A DNA stretch of 8,782 bases from an uncultured Marvinbryantia sp. (GTDB taxonomy: Bacteria; Bacillota; Clostridia; Lachnospirales; Lachnospiraceae), in the NCBI GenBank assembly GCA_947624335.1, contig CANQJX010000068.1:1-8782 (forward strand). The letters are read 5' to 3'. Positions 1-5,981 of this stretch are shown piece after piece. The notes under the pieces are model-generated. The model searched no databases. It was not told where the DNA came from and saw nothing but the letters and a program-made list of their open reading frames with translations. Positions within the stretch are counted from its first letter, which is position 1, and every line of letters begins with the position of its first letter. The position numbers and the translations under genes are program-made.

Positions 1-1
1 C

Positions 2-196
2 GCCGTTATTGTCGGATGTTCCCTGGTGGTGACGATTATCATTTCCAAACTGATTGGATGCGTGCTGCCGCTTCTGGCAAAACAGGTAAACATCGATCCG
101 GCGATTGTATCGGCGCCGATCATTTCCACTTTGGTGGATACCTGCTCTATCTTAATCTATTTTAGCATTGCGACGGCGATGCTGCCGCAGCTTTAA
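2..196 (+). CDS. mgtE: Magnesium transporter MgtE, C-terminal fragment (5' end outside window)
   Basis: The last 64 codons of an open frame that enters from the left edge and ends at TAA 194-196. The peptide starts AVIVGCSLVVTIIISKLIG, contains NIDPAIVSAPIISTLVD, and ends in a hydrophobic segment with IYFSIATAMLPQL. This is the last part of the membrane domain of MgtE-family Mg2+ channels/transporters, where a DPA..SAP..ST..D stretch precedes the final helix. The aspartate in that stretch belongs to a conserved region lining the ion pathway in the family (family knowledge). Two transmembrane segments are visible. The N-terminal cytosolic Mg2+-sensing and CBS domains would lie outside the window, so completeness cannot be judged. 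A terminator follows 11 nt after the stop, so the gene is not co-transcribed with cysK. Confidence 0.82.
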   Translation, partial: AVIVGCSLVVTIIISKLIGCVLPLLAKQVNIDPAIVSAPIISTLVDTCSILIYFSIATAMLPQL

Positions 197-207
197 GCGT
201 TAAAAAC

Positions 208-256
208 AACCTGCCCTCGGTCCAAAAGACAGGAACCAAGGGCAGGTTTTCATTTC
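208..256 (+). terminator. Rho-independent terminator after mgtE
   Basis: Arms AACCTGCCCTCGGT (208-221) and ACCAAGGGCAGGTT (235-248) pair over 14 positions with a single C-A mismatch. A 13-nt loop separates them, and a modest T-rich tail (TTTTCATTT) follows. It ends transcription of mgtE before the cysK promoter. Confidence 0.78.
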
Positions 257-268
257 AAAAAAAAGTAA

Positions 269-296
269 TTGACAAATGAAATTTGCGTGCTATACT
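269..296 (+). promoter_or_regulatory. Sigma-A-type promoter of cysK
   Basis: A consensus -35 box TTGACA (269-274) and a -10 box TATACT (291-296) are separated by 16 bp. They lie between the mgtE terminator and cysK and give a leader of roughly 45 nt. No T-box or other long leader structure fits in this space. Confidence 0.8.
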
Positions 297-311
297 GTAT
301 TACATAGTATA
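291..311 (+). promoter_or_regulatory. Inverted repeat overlapping the cysK -10 box, possible operator
   Basis: TATACT (291-296) is repeated inverted as AGTATA (306-311) with a 9-nt centre. The left arm is the -10 box itself, so a bound dimeric repressor would block the promoter. In many Firmicutes cysK is controlled by the Rrf2-family regulator CymR. That this site binds such a regulator is inference from position and gene function only. Confidence 0.4.
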
Positions 312-346
312 ACAATAGGAAATATATAGAAAGTGAGGAGAAAGAA

Positions 347-1279
347 ATGAGTAAGATTTATCAAAGCGCATTGGAACTGATTGGAAACACCCCGCTTGTC
401 GAGGCTCGGAACCTGGAAAGGCAGCTGGGCCTGGAAGCGAAGCTGCTGGTTAAGCTGGAGTACCTGAATCCGGCGGGAAGCGTAAAAGACAGAATCGCAA
501 AAGCGATGATCGAAGACGCGGAAGCGCAGGGAAAGCTGAAACCGGGCGCAACGATCATTGAACCGACTTCCGGAAATACGGGGATCGGACTTGCGGCTAT
601 CGCCGCGGTCAAGGGATACCGTATCATTCTGACGATGCCGGAAACCATGAGCGTGGAGCGAAGAAACATTTTAAAAGCATATGGCGCGACGCTGGTGCTG
701 ACGGACGGCACAAAAGGCATGAAAGGGGCGATTGCAAAGGCGGAAGAACTTGCAGCCCAGACTGAGGGCAGCTTTATTCCGGGTCAATTTGTAAACCCCG
801 CCAACCCGAAGACGCACAGAGAAACGACCGGCCCGGAAATCTGGAACGATACGGACGGCGCGGTTGATATTTTCGTGGGAGGGGTCGGTACAGGCGGCAC
901 CATTACCGGCGTAGGCGAATTCTTAAAGAGTAAAAAGCCGGAAGTCAGGGTCGTGGCGGTAGAGCCGGCAGCTTCCCCCGTATTGTCGGAAGGGCGAAGC
1001 GGAGCGCATAAAATCCAGGGGATCGGCGCCGGATTTGTGCCGGATACGTTAAATACTTCTATTTATGATGAAATTATCCCGGTGGAAAACGAGGATGCGT
1101 TTGCGGCCAGCCGGCAGCTTGGAAAAGCGGAAGGCCTTTTGACCGGTATCTCATCCGGAGCGGCGCTGTCTGCCGCAATTCAGCTTGCCAAACGCCCGGA
1201 AAATAAAGGGAAAACCATTGTGGCGCTCCTGCCGGATTCCGGCGACCGCTATTATTCGACGCCGCTTTATACGGAATAA
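347..1279 (+). CDS. cysK: Cysteine synthase A (O-acetylserine sulfhydrylase)
   Basis: A PLP-dependent enzyme of the cytoplasm that makes cysteine from O-acetylserine and sulfide. The 310-residue length is typical. Visible landmarks: NPAGSVKDR with the PLP-binding Lys47; the substrate loop PTSGNTG (73-79); the PLP-phosphate glycine loop GTGGT (181-185); GISSGAA (268-274); and PDSGDRY (296-302), whose serine contacts the PLP ring nitrogen in this family. The N-terminal ELIGNTPLV is the usual opening of CysK. The start ATG 347 is well placed behind GTGAGGAG (333-340) with a 6-nt spacer. The gene stands alone between two terminators, with its own promoter. No serine acetyltransferase gene (cysE) lies next to it here. 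Cystathionine beta-synthase-like relatives are less likely, because the length and the C-terminus fit CysK. Confidence 0.95.
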   Translation: MSKIYQSALELIGNTPLVEARNLERQLGLEAKLLVKLEYLNPAGSVKDRIAKAMIEDAEAQGKLKPGATIIEPTSGNTGIGLAAIAAVKGYRIILTMPETMSVERRNILKAYGATLVLTDGTKGMKGAIAKAEELAAQTEGSFIPGQFVNPANPKTHRETTGPEIWNDTDGAVDIFVGGVGTGGTITGVGEFLKSKKPEVRVVAVEPAASPVLSEGRSGAHKIQGIGAGFVPDTLNTSIYDEIIPVENEDAFAASRQLGKAEGLLTGISSGAALSAAIQLAKRPENKGKTIVALLPDSGDRYYSTPLYTE

Positions 1280-1304
1280 ATTTTCTCGAAACGCAGAAAT
1301 ACAG

Positions 1305-1335
1305 GAATAACCGGATACCCCTCTTACATATACTA
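1305..1335 (+). promoter_or_regulatory. Possible sporulation-sigma promoter inside the cysK terminator
   Basis: CATATACTA (1327-1335) fits the sigma-K -10 pattern CATANNNTA and is close to the sigma-E pattern CATACANT. GAATAAC (1305-1311), 15 bp upstream, could serve as a sigma-E-like -35, or its AAC as a sigma-K-like one with slightly short spacing. No vegetative promoter is evident. Expected transcripts would start near 1341, after the left arm of the terminator. The match is short and partly chosen because of the gene that follows. Confidence 0.35.
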
Positions 1336-1364
1336 AGACAGTACAGGTAAGGGGGTATCTTTTT
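1314..1364 (+). terminator. Rho-independent terminator after cysK
   Basis: GATACCCCTCTTAC (1314-1327) pairs with GTAAGGGGGTATC (1347-1359); the GATACCCC/GGGGTATC part is perfect. TTTTT (1360-1364) follows at once. The 19-nt loop contains a promoter-like element. The right arm contains the only good Shine-Dalgarno of the next gene, and the T-tract overlaps that gene's TTG start. Confidence 0.8.
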
Positions 1365-2133
1365 GAGCTTGTCAAAGTTGGAATTGTACATACCCAAATG
1401 GGTGGAAATGCTTCCGGCGGAACATCCGGTTAAGGAGGGTCTCGTAAATATTACCAAAGAACTGCTGCCAAATTTGACGGAAGAAGAGCTGAGCGCCGGG
1501 CTTCTGCGTTTTGGAAATCTGGAATATGTAAACAAAGCGGTGCTGGAGAGCGGGGCGGAGGAGGAAACAGACACCGCGCGCGTGCGGGTGGACGTGGACG
1601 ACGCATGGTACTACCGGATGCTGAGCGATCTTGCGGGAATTAAAATCGACGGCGAATATCAGTTGATTTCTATGGTCAAAGAATTGTCCGCGCTGAAGGC
1701 GGAATATGAAAAAGCCCAGGATGCGCTTGCTTCTGCGCGCAGCACCGGATACGGCGTAATCACGCCCGCGCAGGAGGAGATCCGCATGGAAGAGCCGGTG
1801 GTTATCCGTCAGGGCGGAAAGTTCGGCGTCAGATTAAAAGCAGTCAGCCCGTCTATTCACCTGATCAAAGCGGATATTGAGACAGAAATTTCTCCAATTG
1901 TCGGAGACGAGAAACAGGCGGAAGACCTGATCGCTTATATCAAGGATTCGGCGCAGTCGCAGGAAGGAATCTGGGATACCAATATATTCGGGAAATCCAT
2001 CGAACAGATGACGGAAGACGGGATTCGCGGGAAACTTTCGCAGATGACGGAGGAAAGCCGCCAGAAACTGCAGGAAGTGCTGCGCAGGATCGTAAATGAG
2101 AGCAACGGCGGATTTATCTGCATTATTATCTGA
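1363..2133 (+). CDS. SpoIVA-like protein lacking the ATPase domain
   Basis: SpoIVA (about 490 residues in Bacillus) is the ATP-hydrolysing protein that forms the basement layer of the spore coat. This 256-residue product aligns by recognition with its middle and C-terminal domains only. IPKWVEML (10-17) corresponds to the start of the middle domain. A charged helical stretch with likely coiled coil lies near 105-127. The conserved block TGYGVITP, RQGGKFGVRLKA, PSIHLIKADIETEISPIVG and the C-terminal GGFICIII tail follow. The Walker-A-bearing N-terminal ATPase domain is absent, and an in-frame TAA at 1348-1350 shows the frame cannot extend upstream. The start is TTG 1363 behind AAGGGGG (1349-1355); GTG 1402 or ATG 1408 would cut into the conserved region. 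The reading frame is intact and ends before its own terminator, which suggests a functional gene rather than debris. By inference it could cap, modulate or co-assemble with full-length SpoIVA. A separate full-length spoIVA elsewhere is expected but cannot be seen. Confidence 0.8.
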   Translation: MSLSKLELYIPKWVEMLPAEHPVKEGLVNITKELLPNLTEEELSAGLLRFGNLEYVNKAVLESGAEEETDTARVRVDVDDAWYYRMLSDLAGIKIDGEYQLISMVKELSALKAEYEKAQDALASARSTGYGVITPAQEEIRMEEPVVIRQGGKFGVRLKAVSPSIHLIKADIETEISPIVGDEKQAEDLIAYIKDSAQSQEGIWDTNIFGKSIEQMTEDGIRGKLSQMTEESRQKLQEVLRRIVNESNGGFICIII

Positions 2134-2149
2134 AACAGAACCGGTTTGC

Positions 2150-2178
2150 AAAAAGAGCGGAAAACCCGCTCTTTTTTT
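2150..2178 (+). terminator. Rho-independent terminator after the spoIVA-like gene
   Basis: AAAAAGAGCGG (2150-2160) pairs perfectly with CCGCTCTTTTT (2166-2176) around a 5-nt loop. The T-run extends to 2178. It begins 17 nt after the stop codon. Confidence 0.9.
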
Positions 2179-2224
2179 ATAGAAAAACCATACGGCGCCT
2201 TGTGCTGGAAGATATTGCAAAATG

Positions 2225-2253
2225 TTGACAAAATTACGATTCCATGATATAGT
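2225..2253 (+). promoter_or_regulatory. Strong sigma-A-type promoter of the cell-wall hydrolase pair
   Basis: TTGACA (2225-2230), a 17-bp spacer and TATAGT (2248-2253) make a near-ideal vegetative promoter, giving a leader of about 48 nt before ATG 2308. It is the only clear promoter before the two tandem secreted-protein genes. Confidence 0.8.
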
Positions 2254-2259
2254 ATATCC

Positions 2260-2274
2260 AAATATTTAATATTT
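2260..2274 (+). promoter_or_regulatory. Perfect AT-only palindrome at the expected transcription start
   Basis: AAATATTTAATATTT is a perfect inverted repeat with 7-bp arms and a 1-nt centre. It begins 6 bp after the -10 box, a normal operator position. It contains only A and T, in an AT-rich intergenic stretch, so chance is a real alternative. No regulator can be named. Confidence 0.3.
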
Positions 2275-2307
2275 TTGTAATAAATCGCAGAAAGGGATCG
2301 GCCGAGT

Positions 2308-3384
2308 ATGAAAAAAAGACAGGCGGTATCTGCTTCCATACTGGTATTGCTGCTGGTATTGGCGTTTCCTGCCGTATGCAGCGCCCGGTGGAAATGGAAT
2401 GCAAACCGGACGCGATGCTATAATACTTCCACCCATAAATATGCGAAAAGCTCCTGGGAGCGCATCAGCGGGAAATGGTATTATTTTGACGACAAGGGTT
2501 ACATAAAAACAGGGCGTTTTCGCGTAGGAAATAATTATTATTATGTGAGGAAATCCAGCGGAAGGGCTTCCAACGAAAAGATTAAAAATTATTTTTATGG
2601 GAAAGACGGCGCCGCAATTAAGAACAGATGGAAGAAAATCGGGAAAAACTGGTTTTACTTCGGCGCCAACGGAAAGTTAAAGACAGGGCGTTTTCAGGTA
2701 AAGAACCAAACCTATTACTGTACGAAAACAAAAGGGCGCGTGACGAAAAAACGCGTCGGGGATTATTACTATAACAAAAACGGCGTTATGGTAAAAAACC
2801 GCTTTGTCGGCGATTATTATTACGGGAAGAACGGGAAGGCAAAGTACGGAAAGTTTGTCGTTGACGGCGATACTTATTACTGCATCAAAAAGTCCGGTAT
2901 TGTAAGAAACCGCTGGTATAAAAAGCGCTTTTACGATGAAGACGGCAAGATGGTTACAAACAGCTGGATCGGAAAAGGGAAAAACAAATGCTATGTCAAC
3001 GGCAAAGGCGTGATCACAAAGGGAAACAAAAATCCTAAGGATCCGCCGTCGGAGAAAGATATCCGCCTGCTGGCGGCGCTGGTATACTGGGAATCCGGAA
3101 ATCAGTCCTACGAGGGAAAAGTGGCGGTGGCAAGCGTCGTGGTAAACCGTATGGAGAGCAGCCGTTTTCCCGATACGCTCAAAGGCGTTATCTACCAGAG
3201 CGGGCAATTTGATCCTGCCATGAACGGTACGCTGGACAGCCTGTACCACAGCGGGAAAAAGATTCAAAGCGACTGCACAAAGGCGGCAAAAGAAGTATTG
3301 ACCGGGGGATCAAAGCTGAAAGGCTATTACTATTTTAACTGTTATTCGGGGAGAAAGCAGATCGGTAATCATTACTTCAGTTAA
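2308..3384 (+). CDS. Secreted cell-wall-binding SleB-type hydrolase
   Basis: The N-terminus MKKRQAVSASILVLLLVLAF ends in a probable signal-peptidase site after AVCSA (residue 26). Residues about 50-238 are tandem aromatic/glycine repeats (for example GKWYYFDDKGYIKTGRF and GKNWFYFGANGKLKTGRF), typical of choline/glucan-type cell-wall-binding modules that hold enzymes on the envelope. After a linker (KNPKDPPSEK), residues 251-358 match the SleB-type cell wall hydrolase domain. DIRLLAALVYWESGNQSYEG carries the presumed catalytic Glu262. KVAVASVVVNRM and the GQFDP motif (299-303) follow. SleB family members are lytic enzymes that cut peptidoglycan glycan strands, first known from spore-cortex lysis during germination. 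The vegetative-type promoter and wall-binding repeats suggest action on the cell envelope, which is inference. The start ATG 2308 follows GAAAGGGA (2290-2297). The next gene starts 17 nt downstream and has the same architecture. Confidence 0.88.
   Translation: MKKRQAVSASILVLLLVLAFPAVCSARWKWNANRTRCYNTSTHKYAKSSWERISGKWYYFDDKGYIKTGRFRVGNNYYYVRKSSGRASNEKIKNYFYGKDGAAIKNRWKKIGKNWFYFGANGKLKTGRFQVKNQTYYCTKTKGRVTKKRVGDYYYNKNGVMVKNRFVGDYYYGKNGKAKYGKFVVDGDTYYCIKKSGIVRNRWYKKRFYDEDGKMVTNSWIGKGKNKCYVNGKGVITKGNKNPKDPPSEKDIRLLAALVYWESGNQSYEGKVAVASVVVNRMESSRFPDTLKGVIYQSGQFDPAMNGTLDSLYHSGKKIQSDCTKAAKEVLTGGSKLKGYYYFNCYSGRKQIGNHYFS
2455..3021 (+). repeat. Cell-wall-binding repeat array in the SleB-type protein
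   Basis: Roughly eight degenerate units of about 20 residues encode W/Y-rich beta-hairpins with the pattern W..I..K.YYF...G....G. The units differ at the DNA level, so the array is old rather than freshly expanded. Confidence 0.7.
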
Positions 3385-3401
3385 AGAGGAGGAGATAAAA
3401 A

Positions 3402-4841
3402 ATGAAAAAGAGAGGAATTTTTACGCTGATGATGCTGTTGGTGTTTGCGTTTGCCTTCAGTATGCCGATCAGCGCAAAAGCGGCGACTTACAAATGGGTT
3501 TCGTTAAAAAATGGGGACAAACAGTGCTATAAAAACGGCAAACTGGTAAAAAATAAGTGGGTGGACAACCGCCACTTAAATTCTGAGGGCTATATGGACC
3601 GCAATAAATGGGTCAGCCGGAAGATCAACGGGGTAAATAAGACGGTTTTTGTCAGAAACGACGGCAAAATGGTAGAAAACTTTAAAGCCGGCTGGCAGAA
3701 GATCGGAAAGAAATATTACTATTACACTTCAAAGGGCGTGCTGGTTAAGAACCGGTGGATTACGGTTCCGCTGATCGGAAAATATTATGTGAACGCAAAA
3801 GGCTACCGCGTTACCGGATTAAAGAAATTTAAAGACGGCTATCGCTATTTCGACTCGAACGGCCTTAGCAAAACCGGATGGCAGACTATCAATGGAAAGA
3901 AATATTATTTCCAGTCCGGTTCCAGACTGGCGCTGACGAACGGATTTTACCGGATCAATAAGAAAAAAACCTACGCGTTTAACAGCAGCGGGCAAAGAGT
4001 GACGGGATGGCGGAAAAAATCCGGAAAGTATTATTACTTTAAGCCGGATATGAAAACCGGCTGGCTTACCGTAAAAGGGAAAAAATATTATCTTACTTCA
4101 AAGGGCGCCCGCGTAACCGGCGTTTACGGAATCGGCGGAAAACTGTATTATTTTAACAACAAGGGCGTTATGCAAACCAATAAGGCGGTCACTTATCAGG
4201 GCCGGAAATATCTGATTGACAAGAAAGGACAGTGCTCGCTGGTACCGGATGGAACGGCGCCTTCGTCTAAGATGCTGTTTTTCCTTACCTTTGAATCCGG
4301 TTCCGAAGCTTACAAGCAGACGGGCGGAGATAACGGAAACGCCTGCGGCGCGTATCAGTTTGACTACCGTTATTCGCTGCTTAATTTTGTTAAATATGCC
4401 TATGGGCGCAATGCTCAGTTGTGCGCGGAATTTAAGACTTACGCCGGCTATCCGGACAACGCGACATACCGTGCGAAACTACATAACAACAAGACGTTCT
4501 ACAAGGCGTGGAAGAAAATCTACAAGCGGAATCCTGCGGAATTTGCCCAATTGCAGGATACGTTCGCAAAAAGCAATTACTATGATCCGGTGGAAAGCCA
4601 GCTTGCAAGAGCCGGCATTAACCTGGGGGCCAGATCGGACGTGGTAAAAGGCGCGGTATACAGTTATTCGATCCAGCACGGCCAAAGCCAGGCGGTCGCC
4701 GCGGTGAAAGCGTGCAAAATTAAGAGTACGACGTCGGATAAACAATTCCTGAAGAAATTGTACACCTACCGCAAGAAGGAATATCCGGCATATAAATCAA
4801 GATACTCATCGGAATATTCAAAAGCGTTATCTTTGTTATAA
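3402..4841 (+). CDS. Secreted cell-wall-binding protein with a lysozyme-like C-terminal domain
   Basis: The 479-residue product has a signal peptide (MKKRGIFTLMMLLVFAFAF..., cleavage probably after SAKA, residue 27). Residues about 30-278 hold wall-binding repeats of the same kind as the upstream gene (GWQKIGKKYYYYTSKGVLVKNRW, GWQTINGKKYYFQ, GWLTVKGKKYYLTSKG). Residues about 288-479 form a separate domain. It has FESGSEAY with Glu298, an NACGAYQFD motif (313-321), LQDTFAKSNYYDP (384-396) and YSIQHGQ (421-427). The spacing of an E-S-G to a GAYQF motif resembles lysozyme and transglycosylase folds, so a muramidase-like enzyme using Glu298 is likely but not proven. I cannot assign a named family. 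ATG 3402 has a very strong site, GAGGAGGAG (3386-3391 onward), 9 nt upstream. The 17-nt gap and the terminator after this gene indicate a two-gene operon with the SleB-type protein. Confidence 0.8.
   Translation: MKKRGIFTLMMLLVFAFAFSMPISAKAATYKWVSLKNGDKQCYKNGKLVKNKWVDNRHLNSEGYMDRNKWVSRKINGVNKTVFVRNDGKMVENFKAGWQKIGKKYYYYTSKGVLVKNRWITVPLIGKYYVNAKGYRVTGLKKFKDGYRYFDSNGLSKTGWQTINGKKYYFQSGSRLALTNGFYRINKKKTYAFNSSGQRVTGWRKKSGKYYYFKPDMKTGWLTVKGKKYYLTSKGARVTGVYGIGGKLYYFNNKGVMQTNKAVTYQGRKYLIDKKGQCSLVPDGTAPSSKMLFFLTFESGSEAYKQTGGDNGNACGAYQFDYRYSLLNFVKYAYGRNAQLCAEFKTYAGYPDNATYRAKLHNNKTFYKAWKKIYKRNPAEFAQLQDTFAKSNYYDPVESQLARAGINLGARSDVVKGAVYSYSIQHGQSQAVAAVKACKIKSTTSDKQFLKKLYTYRKKEYPAYKSRYSSEYSKALSLL
3489..4235 (+). 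repeat. Cell-wall-binding repeat array in the lysozyme-like protein
   Basis: About ten degenerate units of about 20 residues, with recurring GW..I.GKKYYF and KG..VTG signatures. Their consensus is close to the array in the preceding gene, which suggests shared descent or a common wall ligand. Confidence 0.7.
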
Positions 4842-4849
4842 GAATTTGA

Positions 4850-4877
4850 GAGTACCCGCTTTGGCGGGTATTCTTTT
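4850..4877 (+). terminator. Rho-independent terminator after the hydrolase pair
   Basis: GAGTACCCGC (4850-4859) pairs with GCGGGTATTC (4864-4873), with one G-T pair, around a TTTG loop. TTTT follows (4874-4877). The T-run is short, so some read-through into cobT is possible, and no promoter is evident between this hairpin and cobT. Confidence 0.82.
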
Positions 4878-4922
4878 GCAAAAAACAGAGCGCCGGCTCG
4901 GAAGGAAAGAAGAAAAAAGATC

Positions 4923-5966
4923 ATGGGACTTGAAGAATATCGCTGCGCAGCGCCAGACGCGGACGCAATGGCATTGTGCAAAAAGAAATGGGACAATATC
5001 GCAAAGCCGCTGCACAGCCTGGGAAAGCTGGAGGATTTACTGATCCGTATTGCAGGGATGAAGGCGAGCGCGGATCTGTCGCTGGAGAAAAAGGCGCTTG
5101 TCGTAATGTGCGCGGACAACGGCGTGGTGGAAGAAGGCGTCACCCAGTCCGGTCAGGAAGTGACGGCGATTGTTTCCGATAATTTTAAGACCGGCAGGAC
5201 AACGGCGGCTATTATGTGCAAAAAAGCAGGCGCGGACCTGATCCCGGTGGATATCGGGGTTGCATCTGACACACAGATCCTCAACCGCAAAATTGCTTAT
5301 GGGACGCGCAATATGGCAAAAGAACCGGCAATGACGCGCGCGCAGGCAATCCGCGCTCTGGAGACGGGGATCGATCTGGTCCGGGAACTTTCTGAAAAGG
5401 GCTATCAGATTCTGGCGACCGGCGAAATGGGAATCGGCAATACCACAACCAGCAGCGCGCTCGCCTGCGCGCTCTTAAAGAAAGACGCGGCGGATATGAC
5501 CGGAAGGGGCGCGGGGCTGACCAAAGAAGGCCTTCAAAAGAAAATAGCCGTTATCCGTCAGGCGCTTGCGCTTCATATTCCATCCTGCAGGGACGCGATT
5601 GATATGCTCGCCGCCGTCGGAGGACTGGATCTCGCAGGGCTTGCGGGCGTTTTTCTGGGCGGGGCGATGTACCGCGTTCCGGTTGTGATCGACGGTTTCA
5701 TCTCTTCGGTTGCGGCGTTAACGGCCGCGGCGATCCGGCCGGGATGCAAAGAATTTATGATTGCGTCCCATGTGTCCAAAGAACCCGCGTCGGGAATTGT
5801 GCTGGACGCGCTTGGCCTGGACGCGCCGCTTCATCTGGATATGTGCCTGGGCGAAGGAACGGGCGCGGTCGCGCTGTTCCCCGTTTTGGATCTGGGCTGC
5901 GAAGTATACCGGAACATGAGTACGTTTGAAGATATTTCCATTGAGGCGTATCAGCCTCTGCAATAA
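4923..5966 (+). CDS. cobT: Nicotinate-nucleotide--dimethylbenzimidazole phosphoribosyltransferase
   Basis: CobT transfers phosphoribose from nicotinate mononucleotide to the lower-ligand base (5,6-dimethylbenzimidazole or a related benzimidazole), giving alpha-ribazole phosphate for cobalamin. The 347-residue length is typical. Landmarks are ALVVMCADNGVVEEGVTQ (59-74), GEMGIGNTTTSSAL (167-180), a TGRGAGLT loop (193-200), and LDMCLGEGTGA near the C-terminus, where Glu311 corresponds to the family's catalytic glutamate (Glu317 in the Salmonella enzyme). ATG 4923 has only a moderate upstream purine tract: AAGGAAAG (4902-4909) is somewhat far, and GAAGAAAAAAGA is closer. It is the first gene of the B12 cluster, 45 nt after a terminator, and is followed by cobU within 15 nt. 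No B12 riboswitch fits in the short upstream gap. Which base is used in vivo cannot be read from the sequence. Confidence 0.95.
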   Translation: MGLEEYRCAAPDADAMALCKKKWDNIAKPLHSLGKLEDLLIRIAGMKASADLSLEKKALVVMCADNGVVEEGVTQSGQEVTAIVSDNFKTGRTTAAIMCKKAGADLIPVDIGVASDTQILNRKIAYGTRNMAKEPAMTRAQAIRALETGIDLVRELSEKGYQILATGEMGIGNTTTSSALACALLKKDAADMTGRGAGLTKEGLQKKIAVIRQALALHIPSCRDAIDMLAAVGGLDLAGLAGVFLGGAMYRVPVVIDGFISSVAALTAAAIRPGCKEFMIASHVSKEPASGIVLDALGLDAPLHLDMCLGEGTGAVALFPVLDLGCEVYRNMSTFEDISIEAYQPLQ

Positions 5967-5981
5967 AGGACGGTGAAACCT

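Noticed and set aside
361..720. Minus-strand open frame of 119 codons opposite cysK (and similar minus-strand frames throughout)
   Set aside because: It lies wholly opposite a well-supported gene, has no ribosome-binding site or recognisable domain, and reflects the codon bias of the + strand gene.
1363..2133. The SpoIVA-like gene as a frameshifted or decayed remnant of a full spoIVA
   Set aside because: The upstream 84 nt up to cysK contain no ATPase-domain sequence in any frame, the remaining frame is uninterrupted, and both conserved domains are complete. A relic cannot be fully excluded without relatives.
2455..4235. Repeat-rich stretch as a CRISPR or DNA tandem repeat
   Set aside because: The periodicity is at the protein level (wall-binding repeats), with varied codons and no identical DNA repeats or spacers.
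4216..4647. 143-codon + strand frame inside the lysozyme-like gene
   Set aside because: It is an arginine-rich shadow of the real frame, with no domain and no supported start.
4842..4922. Cobalamin riboswitch before cobT
   Set aside because: The gap is too short and is largely a terminator; no B12-box-like conserved segment is seen.
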